Source: CAYVQZ01 sp964453435 (GTDB taxonomy: Bacteria; Abyssobacteria; SURF-5). From it: a DNA stretch of 64,000 bases. Within the stretch, counting starts at the first letter, position 1, and every line of letters starts with the position of its first letter. This document shows, piece after piece, positions 1-9,888 of the stretch. Location: NCBI GenBank assembly GCA_964453435.1, contig CAYVQZ010000023.1, positions 4,586 through 68,585 on the forward strand, written 5' to 3'. The notes beneath the pieces were generated by a model. The model did not search any database. It had not been told where the DNA came from and saw nothing but the letters and a program-made list of their open reading frames with translations. Both the position numbers and the translations under genes were made by a program.

Positions 1-1
1 C

Positions 2-724
2 GAAATTGGCGAGCGACTGGTCAGGGAGCGAAATGTCCTGGCCATCCAGCTCCGCTTGCTGGCTGTTCTGATGGGACTGGAAGCGCACACGGCTGAGATA
101 TCCGTACAGGGGCCGCTCGAATTTATTGAGGCGCTAACCGACCTGGAGCGAAGCCTGGCGGAAGCATTCGCATCTCGAGCGGATTATCTGGCCGCGCGCC
201 ACGAGGCGGAGGCTCAGGCAAGACGCGTGGATATCGCCCGCTCTGAGCGGTGGCCTACCGTATCGCTCCAAGGTTCCTACGGAGGCCGTTGGGCGACCGA
301 TTCGGTCGCCCCGCGGGGAGCGGACGACTCCGAGGACGTGGGCCAGGCGGCGGTCGTTGTCAGCGTGCCCCTCTTCGAGGGAGGAAGCATCCAGGCGGGC
401 ATTCGCAAGGAGAGAGCCAGACTGGCGGCCGCCGAAGAGCGAGTCCGCAGACTCGAGTTGCGGATACGTCTTGATGTGGAAACAAGTCTCCTCAACATCG
501 ACTCCGGCAAGGAACGAGTCAAGACGACGGAAAAAGCTATCGCGCAGGCTCAGGAAAGCCTACGGATAGAACGCCTGAAATACGAGCTTGGCAAGGGCGC
601 CATCGTGGACGTTCTCGACGCGCAGTCGGCCCTCCTCGAAGCGGAGACCGGCTATTACCGGGCGCTGGCCGATTACAACACAGCGGTGGCGCAATTGCGG
701 CTGGCCACGGGAAAGGACGCATGA
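2..724 (+). CDS. TolC-family outer membrane efflux protein, 5' end outside the window
   Basis: The frame is open from base 2, so about 240 C-terminal residues are seen and the start lies upstream. The long heptad-rich helices (LEAETGYYRALADYNTAVAQ near the end, and the earlier ELRIRLDVETSLLNI) are typical of the second half of TolC-like outer membrane factors, which form the exit duct of tripartite pumps. The stop overlaps the start of the membrane fusion protein by an ATGA, so the two are translationally coupled. Family is clear; the substrate is not. Its place at the head of an arsenic/redox island suggests a toxic metalloid or organic, which is inference. Confidence 0.88.
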   Translation, partial: EIGERLVRERNVLAIQLRLLAVLMGLEAHTAEISVQGPLEFIEALTDLERSLAEAFASRADYLAARHEAEAQARRVDIARSERWPTVSLQGSYGGRWATDSVAPRGADDSEDVGQAAVVVSVPLFEGGSIQAGIRKERARLAAAEERVRRLELRIRLDVETSLLNIDSGKERVKTTEKAIAQAQESLRIERLKYELGKGAIVDVLDAQSALLEAETGYYRALADYNTAVAQLRLATGKDA

Positions 725-1869
725 AGAAGAAGCACATTATTATTCTGGTTGCCGCTCTCGCGATCCTGACGTGTGTGATCGCTCTCAAAAGGGCGCACTC
801 GCGACGCGGCAGCGCGGACGCGGACGCGGCGGCATCCATTCCCAAAAAGCAGCCTCCGCTTGTCACCGTCGAAACGGTGGAAACACAAACTCTATCTCGA
901 ACACTCACTCTCACCGGATCGGTGGAGCCCGTGCGCGTCGCAAGCCTGGCGTCTCCCGCCGAGGGACCGATCCAGGTTGTAAAGGTGCGCGAGGGCGACC
1001 GGGTCAGGGCGGGAGACGTTTTGGCGACGATTGGTCGTAAGGCGGCTAAGAATGCGTGGCTGGCCTCCGCCCGCGAGGAATTGCGCAAAGAGGAGGAAGA
1101 ACTCAAGCGCATCGAGCAACTGGTGGCCCAGGGAGCATTAGCGGGAGACCAGCTCGACCTTGCCAAAACAAACCATGAGCGCGCCAGAGCCCGGCTCGCC
1201 GAGGCCGAGGAAAGCGCAAGGGATTACCAGATTCTCGCGCCGTGGGACGGCATAGTATCGCGAGTCCTTGTTATGGAGGGCAACTACGTTGCTCCGCGGA
1301 CGGCGCTAGTTGAGTTATTCGACCCGGAGAGTTTGGTCGTCCGCGTTGCTGTCCCCGAAGCCAGCGCGGCTTCCGTGCGAGAGGGCATGTCGGCCAGAGT
1401 GACGTTCGACGCATATCCAACGGATTCTTTTCAGGCTTTGGTGAGCCGCGTCTATCCTGAACTCGACCCCCGCATGCGGACTCGCATGATCGAGCTTCAA
1501 CCCACAGAGAACGTGTCTCTCCTGCCCGGCATGTTTGCCCGGATCGAGATAGTCATGGGATCCGTCGAACACGCCGTTGCCGTCCCCCGGGACGCCATTG
1601 TCGTAACAGCTGAAGGAGAACAAATCGTTTATGTCGTCGCAGAAGGCAAGGTCGTCCGGCGAAAAGTCCAAACCGGAATCGAGGAAGGCCGGCGTGTGCA
1701 GATTCTCTCGGGAATCAGCGCGGGCGAGAAGGTCGTTGTTGCGGGTGTTGAAAAACTTAAGAATGGGATGGCAGTGAGAGTTGAAGAAGAGGGAAAGAAC
1801 GCGCAGTCGCCGTCAATGCAAGGCCCCTCCGCCGTCTCAGGCGTCAAACGAGGAGAAGGAACTCAATGA
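721..1869 (+). CDS. RND efflux pump periplasmic adaptor (membrane fusion protein)
   Basis: This 382-residue protein links the inner membrane pump to the TolC-like channel. It starts with an uncleaved-looking membrane anchor (residues 5-22). A biotinyl-lipoyl-like segment (VKVREGDRVRAGDVLATIG) follows near residue 85-105, then a coiled-coil hairpin rich in E/A/R. The second lipoyl half (ILAPWDGIVSRV) and beta-barrel and membrane-proximal domains come next. Length and order match the HlyD/AcrA family. It overlaps the genes on both sides by four bases (ATGA), so pump stoichiometry is probably set by coupled translation. Confidence 0.93.
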   Translation: MKKKHIIILVAALAILTCVIALKRAHSRRGSADADAAASIPKKQPPLVTVETVETQTLSRTLTLTGSVEPVRVASLASPAEGPIQVVKVREGDRVRAGDVLATIGRKAAKNAWLASAREELRKEEEELKRIEQLVAQGALAGDQLDLAKTNHERARARLAEAEESARDYQILAPWDGIVSRVLVMEGNYVAPRTALVELFDPESLVVRVAVPEASAASVREGMSARVTFDAYPTDSFQALVSRVYPELDPRMRTRMIELQPTENVSLLPGMFARIEIVMGSVEHAVAVPRDAIVVTAEGEQIVYVVAEGKVVRRKVQTGIEEGRRVQILSGISAGEKVVVAGVEKLKNGMAVRVEEEGKNAQSPSMQGPSAVSGVKRGEGTQ

Positions 1870-4800
1870 GACTGACCCAGTATGCCATACGGCGTCGCCT
1901 GGCCACCAGTTCTCTTTTAGCGGCTTTGGTGGTCCTGGGAATATACGGTCTCTTGCGCCTTCCCGTCGATTTCCTGCCGAACATCACCTACCCCATGATT
2001 AAGGTGCATATCTGGTGGCAAGGCGCGACACCCGAGGAAATTGACAAGAACATCGCCGACCCCATCGAGCGCCAGATGGCCACAGTCGACGATCTGGACT
2101 ATCTCGAGTCGTCCTCCATCGAGGGGATGTATACTTTACAGGCCAACTTCAAATATGGGGTCAACGTGGATGTCGCCTACCAGGATGCCCTTGCAGCAAT
2201 GGCGCGCGTTGCCCGCGAGCTCCCCAATGACATAGACCCGCCGATAATTATCAAGGCGGACCCGTCGCAGCTTCCTGTTGTGCAGATGACCATCAGCAGC
2301 GAGCAGTGGGACCTGGTTCAACTGCGCACGTGGGTGGACAACTGGCTTCAGGACCAGATGCTGGCCGTGCCGGGTGTTGCGGGCACAGAAATCGTGGGGG
2401 GGCTCAAACGCGAAATTCGAGTGCATCTCGACCCCGATGCCCTCGAGAAACACGGGCTGACGCTCGCCTCCATCATTAGCCGTCTCCGCGAGGAAAATGT
2501 CGAGCAGTTCGGCGGCCGTGTGACGGCCGGAAAGCGTGAAATAATTGCGAGAACCGTTGGCGAATATCGGAATCTCGATGAGATACGGTCGGTTGTTGTG
2601 GCACGTGAGAGGAATTCCAAGGTTTTGCTGGATGACATCGCGGAGGTCGTCGATGCGCACGAGGAGGTTCGGGTCATCACACGACTCGACGGCAAGCCTT
2701 GCGTCAAACTCAGCGTGCTCAAGCAGGCTAATGCCAATACGGTGGAAGTTGCAAAGGCGGTCACCAGCAGAATCAACGAACTCACCCCCTCTCTGCCCTC
2801 CGGGATACGGCTGGGTATGGTGGAGAATCAAGCGGATTACATCGAGGCCGCACTCAAGGGCGTGCGCAATGCGGCGGTCGAAGCGGCCATCCTGGTGATC
2901 CTCATTGTGTACCTGTTTCTGGGAAGCTGGCGACAGGTTCTGGTAATGGCGTTAGCAATGCCGATAACGCTCGTCCTTAACTTCGGGTTGATGAAGGTGG
3001 CCGGATTCTCCCTCAACATCTTCTCCCTCGGAGGACTGGTAATCGCCATCGGCGTTCTGCTCGATAATTCGATCATTGTCATCGAGAACATCACGCGGTG
3101 GCGGCACAGGAATCCCACGGCCTCTGTTGAAAGCCTCGGCGCCGAAGCCACGGGAGAGGTCGGACCAGCCATTGTAGCCGCGACGGTTTCCTTTCTCGCT
3201 CTGTTTGTCCCATTCCTCATTGTGCCGGGATTGATCAGTCTGCTGTTCCGCGAGCTGATCCTTGTGATTGCGGGCATCGTCCTCATCAGCCTGGTGGTCG
3301 CCATATCGGTTACCCCTATGATTACCACGCTGCTTCTTGGCAAGGCGAGCGACCGTTCGCACAAAGCCACGGCGTTCGAGCGATTCTTCGAGCGCGTCAC
3401 TCTGGGTTACGGAGGGGTTCTCGAACGGGTGCTCCGCGCGCGTTGGGCCGTACTGGTCGGATTCCTGATAATCCTTGTCGGCGCCGCGCTGCTCGTCCCA
3501 AAATTGGGCACCGAGTTCCTGCCACAGATGGATGACGGGCGAATAATGATTAAAGTGAAATTGCCTACCGGAGCCTCAGTGGCAGAAACCGACAAGATTT
3601 TGAAGCAGATCGAGGAGCATATCATTGGCGATGAGTTGGTTGAAAGCGCGTTTACGCTCGCGGGCGGCAAGGTCTGGGGTTTGTACACTTATGAAATTGC
3701 GAATGAGGGCGAAATCAATCTGCAGCTCGTGCCGCGCGCAGCGCGTGATCTGAGCACGAAAGGGTACATCCGCCGTCTCCGTCCGATGCTTGCCAAGATT
3801 CCGGTCCCCGGCGGCAAGGCCATGGCCATGCAAATGAAGGTCAAGGGCATCCGGAAACTCGGCGAGGCAGACATCGAGGTCAAAGTCAAGGGCCAGCAAA
3901 TGGACAAGCTCTACGACCTCGCCCATCGCGTTGCAGACGCGATGAATGAGCTCAAGTATTTCACGAATGTCTATGTCTCAATGGACATGACCAAGCCGGA
4001 GTATCAGGTGCGCATCGACCGGACACGGGCGGCCGAGCTCGGTGTGTGTGTCGAGGATGTTGCGAGCACGATTCGGGCCCTCGTCAGCGGCGCCGTCGCG
4101 ACACGGTACCGCGACGGCGATGAGTATTACAACATCCGCGTGATGATACCCGAGGCCAGAGTCACGGCCCGACGCGACATCGAGAACCTCTCTCTCAATT
4201 GCGCGCAAGGCGGCTACGTCAGAGTCAAGGATATCGCTCAGGTTGTTCAGGCGGTCGGTCCGGTCGAAATCGTGCGCGAAGACCAGGTCAAGCAGGTCAT
4301 CGTACGCGGTGACGCCGCCGGGGTCAGCGTTGGTCACGCCCTGAAGCAGTTGCAGAGCGCATTAGCCGGAGACGACAGGCCCGTCGGATACGAGATCGCT
4401 TACGGCGGGCAGGCTCAGATGATGGCGGAAATGAGGCAAACGGTTCTGGGAGTCCTTGCTTTCGCCCTCTTCTTCTCGTTCATCGCCCTGGCGATACAGT
4501 TCGACAGCCTGAAACTTCCCGCGCTCATCCTGGGCTGTGTCCCCGTGTGCCTGGCCGGCTTGGTTTTCATGCTTCTCCTCGCCGGACTGCCGCTCGGGGC
4601 CACGGTCGTCATCGGCGTGCTCGTGGTTGTCGCGGCAACCGTAAATGACGGTGTCCTCTTGCTGACGTTTGCCCGCGAGTTACAGGATAAACAAAAGCTC
4701 TCGCCCGTTCGGGCGGTTGTGGATGCGGCAAAGATTCGCTTCCGCCCCCGGGTTATGACCACAATCGCCGTTTTGGTGGGATTTATCCCGTTGGCCCTTG

Positions 4801-4949
4801 CTCTTGAGGAGGGCGGAGACATGCTCCAGCCGATGGCAGCGGGAGCAATCGGAGGCCTGCTGATGGAAATCCTCGTGGCTCTATTCCTGATGCCGTCCCT
4901 GTACGTCATCTTCACAAGGAGCGCCAGCGAAGAGGAGGAGCGCCGATGA
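1866..4949 (+). CDS. RND-family inner membrane efflux permease (AcrB/CusA-like)
   Basis: The 1027-residue length, first membrane helix, large periplasmic loops and two sets of membrane helices are those of an RND pump that exports its substrate using the proton gradient. The TM4 motif reads LLDNSIIVIEN, so only one of the two acidic residues usual in drug pumps is present. CusA-like pumps and several others also have a single Asp. The substrate cannot be read from sequence. The 3' end overlaps the next gene by ATGA, tying the pump to the Fe-S and cytochrome genes. Confidence is high for family and low for substrate. Confidence 0.94.
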   Translation: MRLTQYAIRRRLATSSLLAALVVLGIYGLLRLPVDFLPNITYPMIKVHIWWQGATPEEIDKNIADPIERQMATVDDLDYLESSSIEGMYTLQANFKYGVNVDVAYQDALAAMARVARELPNDIDPPIIIKADPSQLPVVQMTISSEQWDLVQLRTWVDNWLQDQMLAVPGVAGTEIVGGLKREIRVHLDPDALEKHGLTLASIISRLREENVEQFGGRVTAGKREIIARTVGEYRNLDEIRSVVVARERNSKVLLDDIAEVVDAHEEVRVITRLDGKPCVKLSVLKQANANTVEVAKAVTSRINELTPSLPSGIRLGMVENQADYIEAALKGVRNAAVEAAILVILIVYLFLGSWRQVLVMALAMPITLVLNFGLMKVAGFSLNIFSLGGLVIAIGVLLDNSIIVIENITRWRHRNPTASVESLGAEATGEVGPAIVAATVSFLALFVPFLIVPGLISLLFRELILVIAGIVLISLVVAISVTPMITTLLLGKASDRSHKATAFERFFERVTLGYGGVLERVLRARWAVLVGFLIILVGAALLVPKLGTEFLPQMDDGRIMIKVKLPTGASVAETDKILKQIEEHIIGDELVESAFTLAGGKVWGLYTYEIANEGEINLQLVPRAARDLSTKGYIRRLRPMLAKIPVPGGKAMAMQMKVKGIRKLGEADIEVKVKGQQMDKLYDLAHRVADAMNELKYFTNVYVSMDMTKPEYQVRIDRTRAAELGVCVEDVASTIRALVSGAVATRYRDGDEYYNIRVMIPEARVTARRDIENLSLNCAQGGYVRVKDIAQVVQAVGPVEIVREDQVKQVIVRGDAAGVSVGHALKQLQSALAGDDRPVGYEIAYGGQAQMMAEMRQTVLGVLAFALFFSFIALAIQFDSLKLPALILGCVPVCLAGLVFMLLLAGLPLGATVVIGVLVVVAATVNDGVLLLTFARELQDKQKLSPVRAVVDAAKIRFRPRVMTTIAVLVGFIPLALALEEGGDMLQPMAAGAIGGLLMEILVALFLMPSLYVIFTRSASEEEERR

Positions 4950-5779
4950 ACCGAGATACAATGGGTTGCACGACGCTTTTCTTCGAGTCTGAAAGACTGC
5001 GTGAGCAGGCAATAGCGTTGGCCCAAGAACAAGGGATCGAGTGCCGCGCGTTTTCGCCCTCTTCGGCCGACCCTTCGATTCTGGTTTGGGCTCTATCGGC
5101 GCCCCAGCTATGTTCAAATCGGACGAGAGAAATCGTCACCGCTCACAATATTCCATTCATCGGCCAATACGACCTGCCGAGCCTGGAGCGGCCGTTGCCG
5201 GACGGGAAAAGAGAGATATCGCAAGAATGGAATTCACATTCCTCGAAGTGTGGAAATGGCGACCCCGTTCGGAAAATCTGGCTCGCCTCCATCGAGCAAT
5301 GTTTTGCCGATGAAACCAGGATTCGGTTGATTGCCCATCATGAGGGCGACATCGGCGCGTTGTTGCCGTACCTCAATTCAATCGTTAAGTCCGCGGAATA
5401 CAACCCCGAAGTTCCGGTCCTGACCTACAAAAAGGGAATCCGGATGATCAGCGTGTACCGGGACAAAATCGGGATTGCAAAGGCCGATGACCTGCTCGAC
5501 GCATGGCTGTGCCTGAGAGAGATAAAGCAAAAGATTCATTATGTTTGCGAACACAAGGACGAAATAACGCCGAACTTCGATATGTACACCCCGCCGTCGG
5601 CCCTGGATGTGTACAAGCTGCTGCCGAGAACGAATTGCGGCGAGTGTGGAAGACCAACGTGCATGGCGTTTGCGGCGGCGGTCGCGAGCGGCCAGACCGA
5701 ACCGCAGGAGTGTCCGATTCTCATGAGCGGCGAGTGGGCGGACGGGCGGACCGAGCTTCTTGAACTGATGGGAGAATGA
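4946..5779 (+). CDS. 4Fe-4S domain protein with extra N-terminal domain
   Basis: The C-terminal third has LPRTNCGECGRPTCMAF followed by a fourth Cys in QECP. This is the four-cysteine Fe-S signature found in the corrinoid Fe-S protein/ACDS gamma subunit N-terminus (PF04060-like). The middle part and Fe-S part are clearly paralogous to the shorter protein at 34441-34983. The first ~95 residues are additional and I do not recognise them. No signal peptide is seen, so it is probably cytoplasmic. It overlaps the RND gene upstream and the cytochrome gene downstream by ATGA, which suggests a role as electron donor or assembly partner for the adjoining cytochrome (inference). Confidence 0.8.
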   Translation: MNRDTMGCTTLFFESERLREQAIALAQEQGIECRAFSPSSADPSILVWALSAPQLCSNRTREIVTAHNIPFIGQYDLPSLERPLPDGKREISQEWNSHSSKCGNGDPVRKIWLASIEQCFADETRIRLIAHHEGDIGALLPYLNSIVKSAEYNPEVPVLTYKKGIRMISVYRDKIGIAKADDLLDAWLCLREIKQKIHYVCEHKDEITPNFDMYTPPSALDVYKLLPRTNCGECGRPTCMAFAAAVASGQTEPQECPILMSGEWADGRTELLELMGE

Positions 5780-8517
5780 GCATGGCGCCAAAGGAAAACA
5801 ACCGGGCGAGATTTCGTTGTTGGAGTCACACAGCGCTGAACCGAGGCGGTCGCGGAACGGTGATCTTCCTGACGGTCCTGTTGGCCCAAGCCGTATCCGG
5901 CTTGGGCTTTTCCGAAAGGGCCAATGCTCGGAGCCTCTCCCCCGCCGAACTGGAAAAGGGTAAGGCAAGCGCTGTCGCCGTGTGCCCGCCTTTTCATCTG
6001 CGAGACGAAGGCGGCGCAATAATAAACCCCGTCGCCGGTGTCAACGCCGACAGGCCGTACAGCCCGAAACAGACCTGTGGCGCCCAGGGATGCCATGACT
6101 ACGCCAGGATAACCGAAGGCTTTCATTTTCAGGCCGGGAGAGGCGAACCCGTGACCAGGGAACTTGCCGAACGGTACGACTGGGTGACGACACCCGGCTA
6201 TTACGGAGGGCGCTGGTGAACGCCCGCGCCCATCTTTCGCCAGTTGGCGAAAAAGCAGAATGCGAACGCCACAGAAATTGACATGACCTCGTTCGAGTTC
6301 ACGCTCCAATGCGCGGTCTGCCACCCGGGCGGCGGCCCCATGGAACTGGACCGCGCCGGAAACAGGTATGACACATTCATGCTCGACCCGGCGAATGAAA
6401 TGACGCCGGGCGAAGACAACAATTTCGATGGCGACTACTACAAGGCGCGCTGGTCGGAGACAGGGGTAATCGAGGCCGACTGCCTGCTGTGCCACCTGCC
6501 GACTTACAATAAGAAAGCCCGCGACGAACAGGTGAGCAAGCTGAATTTCAAATGGGCGGCGACGGCGGGAGCCGGATTCGCGGATATTATCGGCTCAGTT
6601 AAGGAAGGCGGACCGGTGAACGTTCGTTATGACCGCGCGCGGTTCGATTCCGAGGGGCATGCCGATATTTCCATCGTGCGAGAACCGGCAAGCCAGGTAT
6701 GCATGCAGTGCCATCATGAAACCGACTGGAAAAAGAAGGGAACCGTATGGAACGAGCGCACGGACGCGCACATGCGCGCCGGGCTTCGATGTGTGGACTG
6801 CCACCCGGCCGGAAGCAGCGCGAGCGACGCGCGAATTTCCGGAAAGGAAGTTCACCAGTTTGCCAAAGGCGACGACCCGGGCGGACTCGTTCGCGACGAC
6901 CTCGACGACACGATGATGAGTTGCGAAGAGTGTCACGCCAAGGGCCACTTGGGAGCGCCCGTTCCCCAGCATGCCTCTTTCCCGCCGCTTCATTTGGAAA
7001 AGATTTCGTGTCAGGCTTGCCATATACCCGAACGGCAGGTCAAGGCCGCGCTCGTGCAGGACAGCGCCGTATGGAACACGGGACCATTCGTTCCGCTCGG
7101 CAAACGAATATGGTCGTTCTACGGACCCGATATGCTGCCATGGAATTTCTACGGCGAGAAGGCACGATTCACGTCCGAATTTCAGCCGACCGCGCCGTAT
7201 AAACCCTATCTCGAATGGTACAAGGGAAAGATTTATCCGCTGAGCAGGCTCTACGCGGTCTGGGTCGGAATCGAGACCGAGGGACAGCCCGCGCTCGGCC
7301 AGCCGTTCATGAGGCACATGGTGAAGATGTGGACGAGCCACAATGCCGACCCGGCACGTTCTCCGCGACTGAGCGAGATACGCGATGATATCGGCGATGG
7401 CTATCCGGAAGTGAACAGGCCCGACGAGATAAGCGCAATCATCGAGTCGGTCGCGGAAGCGCTGCGCGAGGAAAGCGCCTTGCCCGAAGGGAAACACGTT
7501 GTGTTCGTGAACGGTGACAGACTATATCGGTCTCCCGAACAATACCGCACTCTGGAAAAGCATCCGTATGAATACAGCCCCTATGGGTCGGTCTTCAAGC
7601 TCAGCCACGATGTGGCGCCCGCCGCCGCTGCATTGGGCGCGAAGGGATGCGCGGAATGCCACTCGACCGATTCCCATTTCTTTGCGGCGGAGGTCCTGAA
7701 GAACCCGTTCACCGAAGAGGGCGCACGGCTCACGGTCCCAATGCATGAAGAACTCGAATATTCCCGGCTCGCGGTCAACCTCGGCGAATGGCGCGAGCGC
7801 GCGCTGAGGGGATGGAGTTTCCTGATTTTCGCCGGAGTGGCGTTCCTCTTGCTGGCCCACTATGTCATCTTCGGGCCAAAGAGAGTCGAATCGAGGCCGG
7901 ACGACGTGACAGTCATCCGGTTCACGCCCGTCGAGCGGTTTCTCCATTACCTCTTCCTCGCGAGTTTCGCAATACTCGCAATCTCCGGCATGTGCTTTCT
8001 CCTGGGCAGGCACAGCCCATTGGCGCTGCTGCCCGCCGTCGAAAAAACCGCTCGTTCCGTTCATCCATTTGCGGGTGTGGCGTTTGCCGTTGTGGGGTTG
8101 CTCATATTGCTGCGCTGGGCCGGTAACGCGGCGTTTCGCTCTTATGACATTCAATGGCTCGGGAAGCTCGGCGGATATTTCGCGGAAAGCGACACGCTCC
8201 CGGCCGACAAATTCAATGCGGGACAGAAACTGTACATCTTGTCTGTGATACTTGCCGGAGCCGTCATGGCAGGCACGGGCGCTGCTATGTCGTATCCGGA
8301 AACGTTCGGCCGAACTCTTTCGCAGGTCAGCTACACGGTGCATGACATAACGGCGATTCTTTTCATCGTGATGGCTATCGCTCACCTCTACATGGCCATA
8401 TTGGCGAATCCCGGAACGATTGGCGGAATGTTTACGGGCCGCGTGTCGCGCGCATGGGCCGAAAAACATCACCCCCTATGGCTGGACAAGGAGATGTCGG
8501 AGACCAAGAAAGATTAG
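5776..8517 (+). CDS. Multiheme c-type cytochrome fused to FdnI/HydC-like b-type cytochrome, predicted selenoprotein (Sec148)
   Basis: Two open stretches (5776-6219 and 6220-8517) are in the same frame, separated only by a TGA at 6217-6219. A hairpin fitting the bacterial SECIS pattern follows it, so I read one 913-residue protein with Sec148 (context GGRW-U-TPAP). It has a signal anchor near residues 28-46, a CX4CH motif at 101-107 and seven CXXCH motifs near 179, 236, 309, 339, 383, 412 and 625. About five membrane helices from ~680 carry spaced His (FLHYLF, SVHPF, TVHDI, AIAHLY), as in formate dehydrogenase gamma subunits. The layout resembles Geobacter CbcL, a quinol-to-periplasm electron gate. 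The alternative is a nonsense mutation or sequencing error, which the conserved hairpin and coupled neighbours argue against. Confidence 0.82.
6217..6252 (+). promoter_or_regulatory. Candidate bacterial SECIS element with Sec UGA codon
   Basis: The UGA at 6217-6219 is followed 15 bases later by a perfect 7-bp stem (TTTCGCC, 6235-6241, with GGCGAAA, 6246-6252) and a four-base loop AGTT at 6242-6245. Known bacterial SECIS elements have a short stem, a loop with a G in one of its first two positions, and a loop 16-37 bases after the UGA. This one fits: G is second in the loop, with 22 bases between the UGA and the loop. The fit is by eye. Confidence 0.7.
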
Positions 8518-8580
8518 CCGGTATCCAGGTTGAAAGCGGGCATATGTCATGTGGCTGAGATTCAAGAACAGGAGCGAACA

Positions 8581-8805
8581 ATGGAAAAGGTGACCATCTC
8601 CCTCGAACCAACCGAGGTGCAGGAGCTTCGACAGGTTCTTCTTGACGAAGACGCGCCTGCGGCCCTCGAGTATCTGCGCGATTGCATCGCCCCCAAGGTC
8701 GCGGTCTACACCGAGGCGAAACATTGCAGGCCCGCCTTCGAGTTCGGCGCGGGCGAGCCGTCCCTCCTGAAGGATCTCAAGAGAAAGGCTGATTCGAATG
8801 GATGA
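8581..8805 (+). CDS. Small hypothetical protein in the arsenic/redox operon
   Basis: This 74-residue protein (MEKVTISLEP...) has no signal peptide or membrane segment and only two Cys, which are not in a CXXC. I do not recognise a family. The ATG at 8581 is chosen because an AGGAGC ribosome site lies just upstream; an in-frame TTG at 8530 has none. Its last eight bases overlap the next gene, so it is part of the same transcript as the cytochrome and the thioredoxin-like protein. A small accessory or regulatory partner is likely. Confidence 0.7.
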   Translation: MEKVTISLEPTEVQELRQVLLDEDAPAALEYLRDCIAPKVAVYTEAKHCRPAFEFGAGEPSLLKDLKRKADSNG

Positions 8806-9310
8806 TTACAAGGAGCCGAAGATTTCGCAGATAACTGTCGGCGGCGCCCGCATTGGGTTGCGAAATCTGCATGAAGCGCTGGAAAGAGTGCGCTCCCTGA
8901 ATATTATCGAGGAACCAGAGCTGAAACGCGCGCTCGTAGAGGAAATGCGCGCAATGAAAAACTATATTCCCGAAAAAGCGGAGCCCGCGTATGAGAAGGC
9001 GCTGCACAGAGAATATTGCAGGTACGTGGGCGAGCCGGTCGAGGAAGAAAAAGAAGAAGGATTGTTTATCAAAATTCTCGGGGCGGGATGCCCGAACTGT
9101 CACCGCCTGACCGAAGAGGTCATGACGGCCCTGACTGACATCGGCGCGCCGGCCGACGTCGAGCATGTGTCTGATATCAATCAAATCGCCGAACACGGGG
9201 TGGTCGGCACGCCGGCGCTTCTCATCAACGGGAAGGTGAAATCGGTCGGCCGGGTCCCGAGCAGGAACCAGATATGGGAATGGATTAAGGACGAAACAGA
9301 GAAGCGATGA
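8798..9310 (+). CDS. Thioredoxin-fold (small redox-active disulfide) protein with helical N-terminal domain
   Basis: Residues ~88-165 form a compact thioredoxin-like domain with the active-site CPNC (Cys98, Cys101) and a cis-Pro region GTPALLING, as in small 'redox-active disulfide' proteins. The first ~85 residues are a charged, probably helical domain that I cannot assign. No signal peptide is visible, so it should work in the cytoplasm. It overlaps the preceding gene by 8 bases and the following one by 4. In an arsenic island, a plausible job is to supply electrons to arsenate or arsenical reduction (inference). Confidence 0.82.
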   Translation: MDDYKEPKISQITVGGARIGLRNLHEALERVRSLNIIEEPELKRALVEEMRAMKNYIPEKAEPAYEKALHREYCRYVGEPVEEEKEEGLFIKILGAGCPNCHRLTEEVMTALTDIGAPADVEHVSDINQIAEHGVVGTPALLINGKVKSVGRVPSRNQIWEWIKDETEKR

Positions 9311-9888
9311 AGAGACGCATTGCGACCGGTCCAATAGTCGCAGCAATTTCAATTGCGGTCTGGGTTTTGGCCTTGGCGTGTGGCATGAGGTCGGAACGGG
9401 ACAACCGCGCCGGCGAGGCCGTGCATGCCGGTGAGAGCGCCGACGCTCGCGACAAAACGGGGAGTGCGATAACCCCCGTTTCTGCCATCTTGTTCGTGAA
9501 TTCGTTAAGCTGTGACTGCACTCGCGAACAGTGTGAAATAGCGGAAACAGTGGTGGAAGAGATAGAAAACCAATACGCGGGAGCTGTCACTTTCGAGACA
9601 ATCGACTACGAGCTGCAGTACGAGAAGGCGAAGCCCCTGCTGGACAAGTTCAACGCGTTCATGATTCCCGTTCTCGTCGTCCTTGACGGGAACGGACACG
9701 TCTTGTGGAAGTGCACGGATTTCACCGAACCGGATAACATCAGTGCGCAATTCGGGAAACTGTTGGGAATATCGCGCACACACTCTCGCCGAATCCGAGG
9801 GGAGAAATGGGATGGGTCCTCCCCACCGAGCATGGGGCGGTCGGCAATTTCAAAGCATAAGAGGAAAGGAGATAAATGGAGATTATGA
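9307..9888 (+). CDS. Exported thioredoxin-fold protein with CDC-x4-C motif
   Basis: The 193-residue protein begins with KRR and a hydrophobic stretch ending in LALAC near residue 25, which could be a lipoprotein or ordinary signal. After a linker it has FVNSLSCDCTREQCE, then a thioredoxin-like pattern with IPVLVVLDGNGHVLW as the cis-Pro strand. The three-Cys active site is not the classical CXXC. The C-terminal ~30 residues are basic and low in structure. It overlaps the next gene by 13 bases. Likely a periplasmic redox or metalloid-binding partner of the ArsF-like protein that follows. Confidence 0.75.
   Translation: MKRRIATGPIVAAISIAVWVLALACGMRSERDNRAGEAVHAGESADARDKTGSAITPVSAILFVNSLSCDCTREQCEIAETVVEEIENQYAGAVTFETIDYELQYEKAKPLLDKFNAFMIPVLVVLDGNGHVLWKCTDFTEPDNISAQFGKLLGISRTHSRRIRGEKWDGSSPPSMGRSAISKHKRKGDKWRL

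Noticed and set aside
6217..6219. UGA read as tryptophan or glycine (altered genetic code)
   Set aside because: TGA is used as a normal stop in many genes here, including ATGA overlaps in the same operon, and Trp is encoded by TGG throughout. The encoded tRNA-Trp has a CCA anticodon.
5776..8517. Cytochrome as a pseudogene split by a nonsense mutation
   Set aside because: The downstream half is fully intact over 760 residues, the genes on both sides stay coupled, a hairpin suitable for Sec insertion follows the TGA, and a second unrelated gene shows the same arrangement.
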